Positions 1 through 8,069 of a stretch of 64,000 nt of DNA are shown here, one piece after another. Made by a program: the position numbers and the translations under genes. This stretch comes from an uncultured Bacilli bacterium. Its GTDB lineage: Bacteria > Bacillota_I > Bacilli_A > RF39 > UBA660. The first letter of the stretch is position 1. Every line of letters begins with the position of its first letter. The notes under the pieces are model-generated. The model was not told where the DNA came from. It worked only from the letters and a program-made list of their open reading frames with translations, and ran no database searches. The stretch lies in assembly GCA_944358445.1 (NCBI GenBank), contig CALVRC010000004.1, positions 40,344-104,343 of the forward strand, read 5' to 3'.

Positions 1-2
1 AT

Positions 3-548
3 TCTGATGATATTAGTGCCAGTGATAGAATGGAAAAACAACTTCAAGTATTTATGGAAAACGATAATTTATCGATTTGTGGTACACTAGCTAAAGAATT
101 TACTAATAATATTAATAATGTTGTATCTCTCGCAACTTTTCCTTTGACTAGTGCAGATATAAAAAATTATGCTAGAAAAAGAAATCCTTTTTGTCATCCA
201 TCAGTGATGTTTAAAAAAGAAGATGTTTTAGCTGTAGGTAATTATCGTAGTTTTCATCTTTGTGAAGATTATGATTTATGGGTTAGAATGATTATGGCTG
301 GTATGGAATGTGTAAATATAAATGAGTATTTACATTATTGGAGAATTAGTGATGATTTTTATAAAAGAAGAAGCGGAATTAAGTATTTAAAATCTATTTT
401 GAGATTTTTAAAATTGCAATATCAAAATGAGTTTTTATCGGCAGGTGAATATTATAAGTCTGTTGTTATTAGATCTATTGTTTATTTAATGCCTAATTTT
501 TTAAGAAGTTTTATTTACAAGACATTTTTAAGAAAGAAGGCACTATAA
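3..548 (+). CDS. Family 2 glycosyltransferase, 5' end outside window
   Basis: C-terminal part of a GT-A fold family 2 glycosyltransferase that would transfer a sugar from a nucleotide sugar onto a growing surface polysaccharide at the cytoplasmic membrane face. The frame is open to the left edge. It begins with SDDISASDRMEKQ, the residues that follow the metal-binding DxD of GT2 enzymes, so the ATG at position 30 is internal and not the start. HLCEDYDLWVRM matches the ED motif supplying the catalytic base. The stop overlaps the start of the next gene (TAATG), implying translational coupling. The gene belongs to a polysaccharide operon running to about 7006. Acceptor and sugar specificity cannot be read from sequence. 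Confidence 0.85.
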   Translation, partial: SDDISASDRMEKQLQVFMENDNLSICGTLAKEFTNNINNVVSLATFPLTSADIKNYARKRNPFCHPSVMFKKEDVLAVGNYRSFHLCEDYDLWVRMIMAGMECVNINEYLHYWRISDDFYKRRSGIKYLKSILRFLKLQYQNEFLSAGEYYKSVVIRSIVYLMPNFLRSFIYKTFLRKKAL

Positions 549-1639
549 TGGAGACAATAAAAGTATTACATGTAGTACCTAATATGCAGGCTGGTGGACT
601 TGAAACTTTGCTTATGAATATTATGAGAAATATCAACCGTGATAAGATTCAGTTTGATTTTTTAGTTCATTATAAAGAGCGAAAATTTTATGATGATGAA
701 ATTGAACAATTAGGCGGAAAAATATATTGTTTTTCTGTTAGAGAAGATTCTAATTTTTTAAAGTATATTTGGCAGTTAAATAAATTTTTTAAGACCCATA
801 AGGAATATAAGATTGTCCATTGCCATATGCCAAGTGTTGGATTTTTAGTTTTGTTGATTGCAAAAATTCATGGAGTAAAGGTAAGAGTTGCTCATTCACA
901 TAACAATAGTTGTGAAAATACTTTAAAGGGTAGAATAAAACGTTTTTTAATTCAGTTTGAAAAATATTTAAGTACAGATAATTTTGCTTGTTCTAATGAT
1001 GCAGGTAAGTTCTTATTTGGAAATAGGAAGTTTACTGTCTTACCTAATGCGATAGACTTAGACAGGTTTAAATTTAATGGTGCTAAAAGAAAACAAATTA
1101 GAAATGAACTTGGTATTGATGATGATACAATGGTGATTGGTCATGTTGGTAGGTTTTGTGAACAAAAAAATCACAACAAATTAATCGACATATTTTATAA
1201 TTATCAAAAAACTAATGAAAATAGTGTATTAGTTTTAGTGGGTGAAGGTGAACTACTTGAAAGTATAAAAGAAAAATGTAGAAATTTGAATATAGATAAC
1301 AAGGTTAAGTTTTTAGGAATAAGAAAAGATACGGACTTTTTATATTCTGCATTTGATGCATTTGTTTTTCCTTCATTATTTGAAGGTTTGGGTATTGTTT
1401 TGATTGAAGCTCAAATGAGTGGGTTAAAGTGTTATACTACGGATGTTTTTGTATCAAAAGAAGCATTAATTAGTGATAGATTAACTTATTTAAAACAAGA
1501 TGATAAAAGATGGGATACAAAAATAGCAAAAGATAATAAGTATGACCGAATTAATGTGAAATTTAATGATAATAAAAATAATTATGACATTAAAACTCTT
1601 TGTCAGAGATTAGAAAGATTTTATTTGAAAGGTAAATAG
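548..1639 (+). CDS. Family 4 glycosyltransferase (EpsF-like)
   Basis: 363-aa retaining GT-B glycosyltransferase of the GT4 family. The N-terminus (VLHVVPNMQAGGLETLLMNI) has the Gly-rich loop and GGLE motif typical of EpsF-type enzymes. The C-terminal half carries VIGHVGRFCEQKNH and the E-x7-E nucleotide-sugar site (FEGLGIVLIEAQMSG). No signal peptide or membrane segment is seen, so it acts at the inner membrane face on a lipid-linked intermediate. It starts inside the stop codon of the preceding glycosyltransferase and is followed after 4 nt by the polymerase-like gene, so it is part of one operon. Family assignment is firm; the sugar transferred is unknown. Confidence 0.88.
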   Translation: METIKVLHVVPNMQAGGLETLLMNIMRNINRDKIQFDFLVHYKERKFYDDEIEQLGGKIYCFSVREDSNFLKYIWQLNKFFKTHKEYKIVHCHMPSVGFLVLLIAKIHGVKVRVAHSHNNSCENTLKGRIKRFLIQFEKYLSTDNFACSNDAGKFLFGNRKFTVLPNAIDLDRFKFNGAKRKQIRNELGIDDDTMVIGHVGRFCEQKNHNKLIDIFYNYQKTNENSVLVLVGEGELLESIKEKCRNLNIDNKVKFLGIRKDTDFLYSAFDAFVFPSLFEGLGIVLIEAQMSGLKCYTTDVFVSKEALISDRLTYLKQDDKRWDTKIAKDNKYDRINVKFNDNKNNYDIKTLCQRLERFYLKGK

Positions 1640-1643
1640 GAAA

Positions 1644-2714
1644 GTGGAAAAAATAGTTAAGATTAATAAGATTATAGTTATGTTAATTGCTGTTTGTTTT
1701 AGATATTTTGCTTTATATTATAATAGTGCTATTTTGAATTATGGACTTATTTTTGTGTTGTTTTTATTAGTATTATTTAATATATTAAACAAAAAATTTG
1801 AAAGCAAACAATTTCAGCGAATAACTATTTTAATATTAATTAGTGCTATTATATTTTTCATAAATAATGAGGATAATTTATTTATTTATGTTGTGGCATC
1901 TTTAGCTTTTGTGGATGAAAGTTATGATAAGATTATAAAATATTTTTTGATTTTTTCTATTTTATCTTTTGTGATAACGATTATATCAGGACAACTTGGA
2001 ATTATTGATACTGTAGTGGCCGGAAGATATATTGATTATGAAACAGTTTATAGAAACAGTTTAGGTTTTGGTAATGTCAACACTCCTTTTATATATTTTT
2101 TAGGAATTGTCTTTGGACTTTATTATTTCTTTAGAAAGAAACCTTTTAAATTATTTTTAATTTATATTGTTACAACATTAATTGCTTTATGGATGTTTAA
2201 GGAAACTGACTGTAGGACTGGTATGTATATTTATGGACTGTTTGTTATTGTTTCATTATTATATAGTAAAAAATTGAATGATAAATTGAAACCTATTCTT
2301 TCATATTTATTTATAATTTTTACAGTATTTAGTATCGTATTGGCTTTAGGTTTTGGAAATACTATTCATAATTTTGTCAATGAAACTTTAAGTAATCGTC
2401 CTTATTTTTCGAATTATTATTTAAAGAATAATTTGGTTTTATCTTTATTTGGTACAGGAGTAGTTGGAAGTTATGTTTTAGATAATTTTTATTTATCTTT
2501 GATGGTAAAAAGTGGAATTATTAGTTATTTAATTTTTTTATATATTTTTGTTAGAGGAACAAAAGGGTTATTAAATGACTATAGATTTGTTTTGATTATT
2601 GTGTTTACACTTTTATATGGAATTTTAGAGTGTAATTTATATGGTAATTTTATTTTTGTAATATTGTTAATTAGTACTATCAAAAAGGGAAGTGAGCCGG
2701 TATATGAAGATTAG
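1644..2714 (+). CDS. Wzy-like polysaccharide polymerase, multi-pass membrane protein
   Basis: 356-aa hydrophobic protein with about ten predicted membrane segments and a longer loop near residues 235-275. In a cluster with a flippase and several glycosyltransferases, a Wzy-type polymerase joining repeat units outside the membrane is the most likely role; an O-antigen ligase-like enzyme is the alternative. Conserved-looking polar residues (FGNVNTPF, SNRPYFSNYY, ECNLYGN) fit that class, but polymerases diverge strongly, so the assignment rests mainly on topology and context. The GTG at 1644 lies 4 nt after the previous stop; the ATG at 1680 is an alternative start. The 3' end overlaps the next gene by 11 nt. 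Confidence 0.65.
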   Translation: MEKIVKINKIIVMLIAVCFRYFALYYNSAILNYGLIFVLFLLVLFNILNKKFESKQFQRITILILISAIIFFINNEDNLFIYVVASLAFVDESYDKIIKYFLIFSILSFVITIISGQLGIIDTVVAGRYIDYETVYRNSLGFGNVNTPFIYFLGIVFGLYYFFRKKPFKLFLIYIVTTLIALWMFKETDCRTGMYIYGLFVIVSLLYSKKLNDKLKPILSYLFIIFTVFSIVLALGFGNTIHNFVNETLSNRPYFSNYYLKNNLVLSLFGTGVVGSYVLDNFYLSLMVKSGIISYLIFLYIFVRGTKGLLNDYRFVLIIVFTLLYGILECNLYGNFIFVILLISTIKKGSEPVYED

Positions 2715-3666
2715 TGTTATTGTGCCAATTTACAATGCTGAAGATTATTTATTAAAAAGTATTTCGGCTATTTCTTGTCAAACTTATAAAAATTTAGAGA
2801 TTATTTTAATTGATGATGGTAGTACAGATGGAACATTAAAAATTTGTCAAGAGTTTGCCCAAAAGGATGATAGAATTAAAGTTTATACTCAAAAAAATAA
2901 AGGGGTAGCCAGCGCAAGAAATAAGGGAATTTCTGTGGCGACAGGAGATTATATTGCGTTTGTCGATTCTGATGATGTTATTTCTTTTGATATGTATGAA
3001 ATTTTAGTTGATTTGATTAATACGACTGGAAGTCAAATTGTTGGATGTCATTATAGTAAATTTCAAAAGAAACCCGGATTTACTAGAGATGAAAAATATA
3101 AAATATATAATGTGGAGGAAGGCATTAGAGCTTTACTTAAAGAAGAAATTAGTAGTTTTTTATGGGACAAGTTATTTTATAAAAAGTTATTTGATAATTT
3201 AAAATTTAAAAATGGAATAATTTATGAGGATTTTGATTTGTTGTATAAATTACTTATGAAAACTAATAATATTACAATTACTTCTTCTATTTTATATGGT
3301 TATTATCAAAGACCGGGTAGTTATGTGCATAGTAATGATGAGGAAAAGGTTTTGAATTATATAGAGGTTTATCAAAGAAGATATAATTATTTGAATAAAT
3401 TTTTTCCCAACTTAAAGGAGGAAATAGATGCTAGTTTAATTGTTTCAGTATTTATCGTTTTTAGAAATATTGTACTTTCTAGAAACATCAAACTTTTAAA
3501 CAATTCAAAAATTAATAGTGAATATGAAAAACTTAAGGAATTAGTTAAAACGACACCCTATGAGTTTTCTTGCTTGAAAAAAATATTGATTAAAATACTA
3601 TGTTTAAATAGATATCTTTTTTATTTTATTTCTAAGGTATTTTATAAAGTAAAAGGTGATATGTAA
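2704..3666 (+). CDS. Family 2 glycosyltransferase (EpsJ-like)
   Basis: About 320 aa. The start chosen is the ATG at 2704 (MKISVIVPIYNAEDYL), preceded by AAGGGAAGTGAG; a GTG at 2692 would add only four residues. GT-A motifs are clear: VIVPIYN at the N-terminus, IDDGSTDGT, GVASARNKGI, the DSDD metal motif (AFVDSDDVIS) and the catalytic-region acidic cluster IYEDFDL. The remaining C-terminal part is basic and possibly membrane-peripheral. It is closely similar in layout to the glycosyltransferase at 6029, suggesting they arose by duplication. It sits between the polymerase-like gene and the flippase and is coupled to the flippase by a TAATG overlap. Confidence 0.88.
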   Translation: MKISVIVPIYNAEDYLLKSISAISCQTYKNLEIILIDDGSTDGTLKICQEFAQKDDRIKVYTQKNKGVASARNKGISVATGDYIAFVDSDDVISFDMYEILVDLINTTGSQIVGCHYSKFQKKPGFTRDEKYKIYNVEEGIRALLKEEISSFLWDKLFYKKLFDNLKFKNGIIYEDFDLLYKLLMKTNNITITSSILYGYYQRPGSYVHSNDEEKVLNYIEVYQRRYNYLNKFFPNLKEEIDASLIVSVFIVFRNIVLSRNIKLLNNSKINSEYEKLKELVKTTPYEFSCLKKILIKILCLNRYLFYFISKVFYKVKGDM

Positions 3667-5207
3667 TGGAAAAAAGTAGAACTAAAAATAGTTTTTTAAA
3701 TGGTGTAATTGGTAGTGGCTCGCAAATTATAAATACTATTTTAAATTTTATTGTTAGAACTATTTTTATCTATAGTTTAAGTAATGAATATTTAGGTATA
3801 AATGGTTTATTTACAAATATATTAATGGTATTAAATTTTGCGGAACTTGGTTTTGGGAGTGCGATAGTTTATCATTTATATAAACCTGTGGCTTTTGATG
3901 ATAAAGAGAAAATTAAGTCGTTTGTAAAATTTTATAAAAAAGTATATTTAGTAATAGGTTTAATTGTTTTTGTTTTAGGTATTTTAGTAATTCCACTTAT
4001 GCCATATCTTATTAATGGGGAAGTAAATATTAAAGAAGGTTTAGTTCTTATTTACTTATTGTTTTTAACTGAAACGTTAGTAACTTATTTTTTTGGATAT
4101 AAAAGAAGTGTTTTACTTGTTTATGAAAAAAATTATGTTAATAATTTATCTGATTTAATATTTTCAATTATTAAATCTATTGTGCAAGTGTTTATTTTAA
4201 TTTTTACGCACAATTATATTTTATATTTAATTGTATATGTATCATCAATTGTTTTTTCTAATATTTATATTACAATATATGTAAATAAAAAATATCCATT
4301 TTTAAAGGATAAGAAGGTTAAAAAATTAGAACAAAGCGAAGTAAAAAAAATATGGGATAATGTTAAATCTTTAGTGGTTTTTAAAGTAGGAACTGTTGTA
4401 CTTAAAGGAACTGATAATATAATGATTTCTATGTTGATTGGAATAACTTTAGTTGGAATTTATTCGAATTACAGTTTGGTTATTTCAGCAATTAGTGGAG
4501 TTATGTGGACATTTTTAACTGGTTTTACTGGTAGCGTTGGTAATTTGAATGCGAATAGTAGGAAAGAGAAAAAAGAAGAAGTTTTTAATAAAGTATTATT
4601 TGTATCAGCTTTGTTATATGGTTTTGCTTGTGTTTGTTTGGGTAATTTATTAAGTCTATTTATTGTTGTTTGGATAGGTGAGGATTATTTACTCGATGAT
4701 ATAACAGTTTTATTTTTAATGATTACACTTTATTTAAATGGATTAAATTTTCCTCAAAATGTTTACCGTGATACTTTGGGGTTGTTTAAAGAAGGTAAAC
4801 TTGTCCCACTTATTTCTGCTATATTAAATATTGCTTTATCAATTTTACTTGGATTATTAATGGGTATACAAGGTATTTTTTTGGCTACTATTTTATCTAT
4901 TTTAGCCACTACTTTTTGGTATATGCCAAGTGTTATTTATAAAAAAATATTTGATAAGGATATATGGGCATATTTTAAAAAAGTTGGAATATTCACTTTA
5001 CCATTTATTATAAGTTATATTGTTATTTATTTGGTACTTTCTTTAATACCAGGCACTTCTATTTTGTATTTTATATTAAAAGTAATTATTACATTAATTA
5101 TATTTAGTGCTATCAGTATTTTAATGCTTAGAAATACTGATGAGTATAAGGAAATTAAAGTAAAAATTTTGAGTATGTTAAAAGAAAGAAGGTTTAAATA
5201 TGAGTAG
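3666..5207 (+). CDS. Wzx-type polysaccharide flippase (MOP superfamily)
   Basis: 513-aa polytopic membrane protein with roughly 12-14 hydrophobic segments. It opens with NSFLNGVIGSGSQIINTILNF and then FIYSLSNEYLGINGLFTNIL, a pattern typical of oligosaccharide-unit translocases of the MOP family that flip undecaprenyl-linked repeat units across the membrane. Its place between glycosyltransferases, a polymerase-like gene and LicD supports a Wzx role in a Wzx/Wzy-dependent pathway. The 3' end overlaps the start of the LicD gene by 8 nt (ATGAGTAG), so translation is coupled. Substrate specificity is not predictable. Confidence 0.87.
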   Translation: MEKSRTKNSFLNGVIGSGSQIINTILNFIVRTIFIYSLSNEYLGINGLFTNILMVLNFAELGFGSAIVYHLYKPVAFDDKEKIKSFVKFYKKVYLVIGLIVFVLGILVIPLMPYLINGEVNIKEGLVLIYLLFLTETLVTYFFGYKRSVLLVYEKNYVNNLSDLIFSIIKSIVQVFILIFTHNYILYLIVYVSSIVFSNIYITIYVNKKYPFLKDKKVKKLEQSEVKKIWDNVKSLVVFKVGTVVLKGTDNIMISMLIGITLVGIYSNYSLVISAISGVMWTFLTGFTGSVGNLNANSRKEKKEEVFNKVLFVSALLYGFACVCLGNLLSLFIVVWIGEDYLLDDITVLFLMITLYLNGLNFPQNVYRDTLGLFKEGKLVPLISAILNIALSILLGLLMGIQGIFLATILSILATTFWYMPSVIYKKIFDKDIWAYFKKVGIFTLPFIISYIVIYLVLSLIPGTSILYFILKVIITLIIFSAISILMLRNTDEYKEIKVKILSMLKERRFKYE

Positions 5208-6027
5208 GAAATTATCTTTAGATGAACAAAGAAAAATTCAAATTGAAGGATTAATATATTTAAAAAGTATTTGTCAGAAGTATGATTTGAAATATTATTT
5301 AGCTTCTGGAACATTACTTGGTGCGGTTAAGTATCAAGGTTTTATTCCTTGGGATGATGATATTGATGTATTTTTGATTAGAGATGATTATGAACGTTTG
5401 TTAAAAATTCTTGAGACTGAAGATAACGCAGATTTTATGGTTTTAACATGTTATAATACGAAAGATTATTATTATCCATATGCAAAGTTAGTAAATAAAC
5501 ATACAAAGGTAATAGATAATGCAAGAAATATAAAAAAACTTGGAGTTTTTATTGATGTTTTCCCACTTGATTATTTGGATGATAATGTGTTGGATTATTA
5601 TCACAAAATTCGTTTTGTAAGAAATTTGGTAAGTAGAAGAATGAAAATCAAAAAACATATTAAAAAGTCTAATTTTAAAGAATTTTCAGAAAAAAAGGTT
5701 AAATTTAAGATTTTTAAAGATTTTATTTATGAGCTTGTATCGGTTTTATCTTTACCTTTAGGTTATAATTTTTGGGCAAAGAAATTGGATAAATTAGTTC
5801 AAGGTCAAAGTGGAAATAAACTCGGTAGAATTTATAAAGATCCAATTAATATATTTGATTCAAAATTGTTTTCATTATCAAAAGAGTATGTTTTTGAAGG
5901 TCACAAATTTACTAGTATAGCAAATGCTGACAAGTATTTGTCACAGACTTATGGTGATTATAAAAAGGAATTACCAAAGTCTAAGCAGATAACACACCAT
6001 CAAATGGAAGTTTATGAGAGGGATTAA
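5200..6027 (+). CDS. LicD-family phosphotransferase (phosphocholine-type)
   Basis: 275-aa LicD/nucleotidyltransferase-fold protein. Diagnostic motifs are YYLASGTLLGAVKYQGFIPWDDDIDVFL, quoted here only as its two halves: the LASGTLLGAVK loop near residues 31-41 and the metal-binding WDDDIDV just after it. LicD enzymes typically move phosphocholine, or another phospho-alcohol, from a CDP-activated donor onto sugars of teichoic acid or capsule. The cytoplasmic location and the polysaccharide cluster fit decoration of repeat units before export. No choline uptake or activation genes are visible in this window, so whether the donor is CDP-choline cannot be decided here. Confidence 0.85.
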   Translation: MSRKLSLDEQRKIQIEGLIYLKSICQKYDLKYYLASGTLLGAVKYQGFIPWDDDIDVFLIRDDYERLLKILETEDNADFMVLTCYNTKDYYYPYAKLVNKHTKVIDNARNIKKLGVFIDVFPLDYLDDNVLDYYHKIRFVRNLVSRRMKIKKHIKKSNFKEFSEKKVKFKIFKDFIYELVSVLSLPLGYNFWAKKLDKLVQGQSGNKLGRIYKDPINIFDSKLFSLSKEYVFEGHKFTSIANADKYLSQTYGDYKKELPKSKQITHHQMEVYERD

Positions 6028-6028
6028 T

Positions 6029-7006
6029 ATGAATGATTTAATTAGTGTAGTAGTACCTGTTTATAATGTAGAAAATTATTTGGAAAGATGTTTAGATTCT
6101 TTAGTTAATCAAACATATAAAAATTTGGAAATTATTTTAATAAATGATGGTAGTAGTGATAATTCTTTAAGTATTTGTCAGAAATATGCTGAAAAAGATA
6201 AAAGGGTTAAGGTTTATAGTCAAGAAAATAGTGGTTTATCTAGTGCGAGAAATAAAGGTGTTTCACTTGCGAGTGGTAAATATATAGGCTTTGTAGATTC
6301 CGATGATGTAATTTCCTTAAAAATGTATGAAAATTTATATAAAGTAATGATAGAAAATGATTCCGAGATAGGTTTATGTGATTTTGTATGTTTTAGTGAG
6401 AAACCTTTATTTGATGATGTTTTTACATATGAAAAAATGAATAGGATAAAGGCTTTAGAAAATTTGATGATAGATAGAAATATTACTAGTCATGCGGTTG
6501 ATAAGTTATATTTAAAATCTTTGTTTGATAATACCAAGTATCCAATTGGTCAAAAGTTTGAAGATATTAGTACGACTTTTAAATTATTTATGAAGGCTAA
6601 TAATATTGTTTATATTCCTCATGCTTTATATGGTTATTATCAAAGAACAGGTAGTATTACAGGTAGTTATAGTAAAAGTTCGACAATTGATTTTATTAAT
6701 GCAGTTAATAATAGATATAGTGAACTTTATAATTTTGATAAAAAATTAAATATATATTTAGATATGAATAGAGTTAATAGTGTACTTAGATATTTTTTAG
6801 ATATAGCAATGTTTAGAAAAAAAAGTGTATTAAAAGATTTAAGTTTTAAAAAAGTACTTTATACTGAATTAGAGATTGCTAGAAGATTGAATACTACAGA
6901 TATTAGAAAAATTAATACAAAGAAAAAAAATATATTGCTTCATTTATTGTTTTTTAACTCTAATATTTTTTACTATGTTATGAATTTATACTTTAGATTT
7001 ATATAG
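6029..7006 (+). CDS. Family 2 glycosyltransferase, last gene of the polysaccharide operon
   Basis: About 325 aa. The start chosen is the ATG at 6029 (MNDLISVVVPVYN) because GAGAGGGA lies just upstream; an in-frame ATG at 6014 overlaps the LicD gene end. GT-A motifs: VVVPVYN, INDGSSDNSL, GLSSARNKGV, DSDD (GFVDSDDVIS) and the acidic motif KFEDISTTF. A region shared with the glycosyltransferase at 2704 (LYGYYQRxGS) suggests the two are paralogues with different acceptor use. The operon ends here: the next gene begins 70 nt later with its own ribosome site. Confidence 0.87.
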   Translation: MNDLISVVVPVYNVENYLERCLDSLVNQTYKNLEIILINDGSSDNSLSICQKYAEKDKRVKVYSQENSGLSSARNKGVSLASGKYIGFVDSDDVISLKMYENLYKVMIENDSEIGLCDFVCFSEKPLFDDVFTYEKMNRIKALENLMIDRNITSHAVDKLYLKSLFDNTKYPIGQKFEDISTTFKLFMKANNIVYIPHALYGYYQRTGSITGSYSKSSTIDFINAVNNRYSELYNFDKKLNIYLDMNRVNSVLRYFLDIAMFRKKSVLKDLSFKKVLYTELEIARRLNTTDIRKINTKKKNILLHLLFFNSNIFYYVMNLYFRFI

Positions 7007-7075
7007 TAAGAAATTGATAGATTGCTTTTAACATGTTTTTGTGTTATAGTCACTTTGTAAATGGTGAGGTATATT

Positions 7076-7684
7076 ATGATGAAAAAAATTATAACTTATG
7101 ATGGTTTATTAGATATTAATTTAGAAGATGAAACGGTAAGCAATACGTTATATGAAGGAGTTCAGAAGAAAATAAAATTAAAAAACGTGACTTTTGAAGA
7201 TTGTATTTTTAAAAATGTGGATTTCAATGAGATTGAGTTTGATGGTGTTGATTTTGTTGATGTTATATTTGAAAATTGTGATTTATCAAATAAGAGTTTT
7301 AATGAAAGATTACTTAAACATGTTATATTTAAAAATTGTAAGTTAATAGGAACTAGTTTTATAGATGGGTTTATAAAAAAAATAGAATTTATGAAAGTAA
7401 GTGCGAGATATATAAATATGTCTGGCACAAAAATAAATGATATGAAGATTATTGATAGCGATTTTTCTGAAAGTTCTTTTATAGAGAGTTGTTTTAAGAA
7501 TATAGAGTTAATGAATGTTAAATTTAATAAAGCTGAGTTTTTAAAAACACCATTAAATGGAGTAGATTTTTCTTCTTCTGATATAACTGATGTAATGTTT
7601 GATTTGATGAGTGTTAAAGGTATGATAGTTAATCAATTTCAGTGTGTGGAATTAGCTAATTTAATAGGAGTACAAGTAAATTAA
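7076..7684 (+). CDS. Pentapeptide-repeat-like protein
   Basis: About 202 aa. The ATG at 7076 follows GGTGAGG, so the upstream ATG at 7061 is rejected. The protein is built of degenerate five-residue repeats with a central Phe or Leu (VTFEDCIFKNVDFNEIEFDG, CDLSNKSFNE, CKLIGTSFIDG), which stack into a right-handed quadrilateral beta-helix. There is no signal peptide. Some family members mimic DNA and protect gyrase, as the Qnr proteins do, but most have no known role and nothing here points to gyrase. It stands alone between the polysaccharide operon and a gene-poor stretch. Confidence 0.7.
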   Translation: MMKKIITYDGLLDINLEDETVSNTLYEGVQKKIKLKNVTFEDCIFKNVDFNEIEFDGVDFVDVIFENCDLSNKSFNERLLKHVIFKNCKLIGTSFIDGFIKKIEFMKVSARYINMSGTKINDMKIIDSDFSESSFIESCFKNIELMNVKFNKAEFLKTPLNGVDFSSSDITDVMFDLMSVKGMIVNQFQCVELANLIGVQVN

Positions 7685-8069
7685 TTTTTCAAGAAATTAT
7701 TTTATACTTTTAAAAGTGATAATATCTTAATTGTTATGTAGCAATGAATGTAAAACCATATTATATGTTTTTGTGCTTTTTTGTATAATGATACAAATAT
7801 CTGCAGTGTGAAATTAAAATTTTATAGTTATAATGAATTATTAGTATTTTTGAATTATTAGATTTGATAGTTGAGGATAAGGCTACTAAAAAAATTAAAG
7901 ATTATGTATGTTAATAATGTAATAAATTACTTTATGTATATGACTTTACATTTTTTTTAATATATTAAGAAATTTTCTTTGTAATATGTTATAATTTTAG
8001 TAGATGTCGTAAATTTGACAGAAAGGTTGTTTTATTATAGAATAAGGCCTTAGTAAGGGAGTTGATTTC
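7685..8069. other. Intergenic stretch, AT-rich, no gene seen
   Basis: No credible coding frame of useful length on either strand. A TATAAT at 7990-7995 with a weak upstream -35 may be the promoter of the following large gene, whose GTG start is preceded by GTAAGGGA. A short direct repeat (GAATTATTAG, twice within about 30 nt near 7834-7861) was noticed. No RNA gene or clear terminator was found. Confidence 0.5.

Noticed and set aside
7162..7428. Long minus-strand frame inside the pentapeptide-repeat gene
   Set aside because: Low-complexity mirror of an AT-rich repeat gene, no ribosome site, and the plus-strand protein is coherent. The same holds for minus-strand frames at 5027, 7997, 9350, 10430, 15968, 20198, 22933, 27337, 41017, 46253, 49159, 49408, 51359, 51689, 52296 and 56713, and for plus-strand frames at 34792 and 42695 opposite minus-strand genes.
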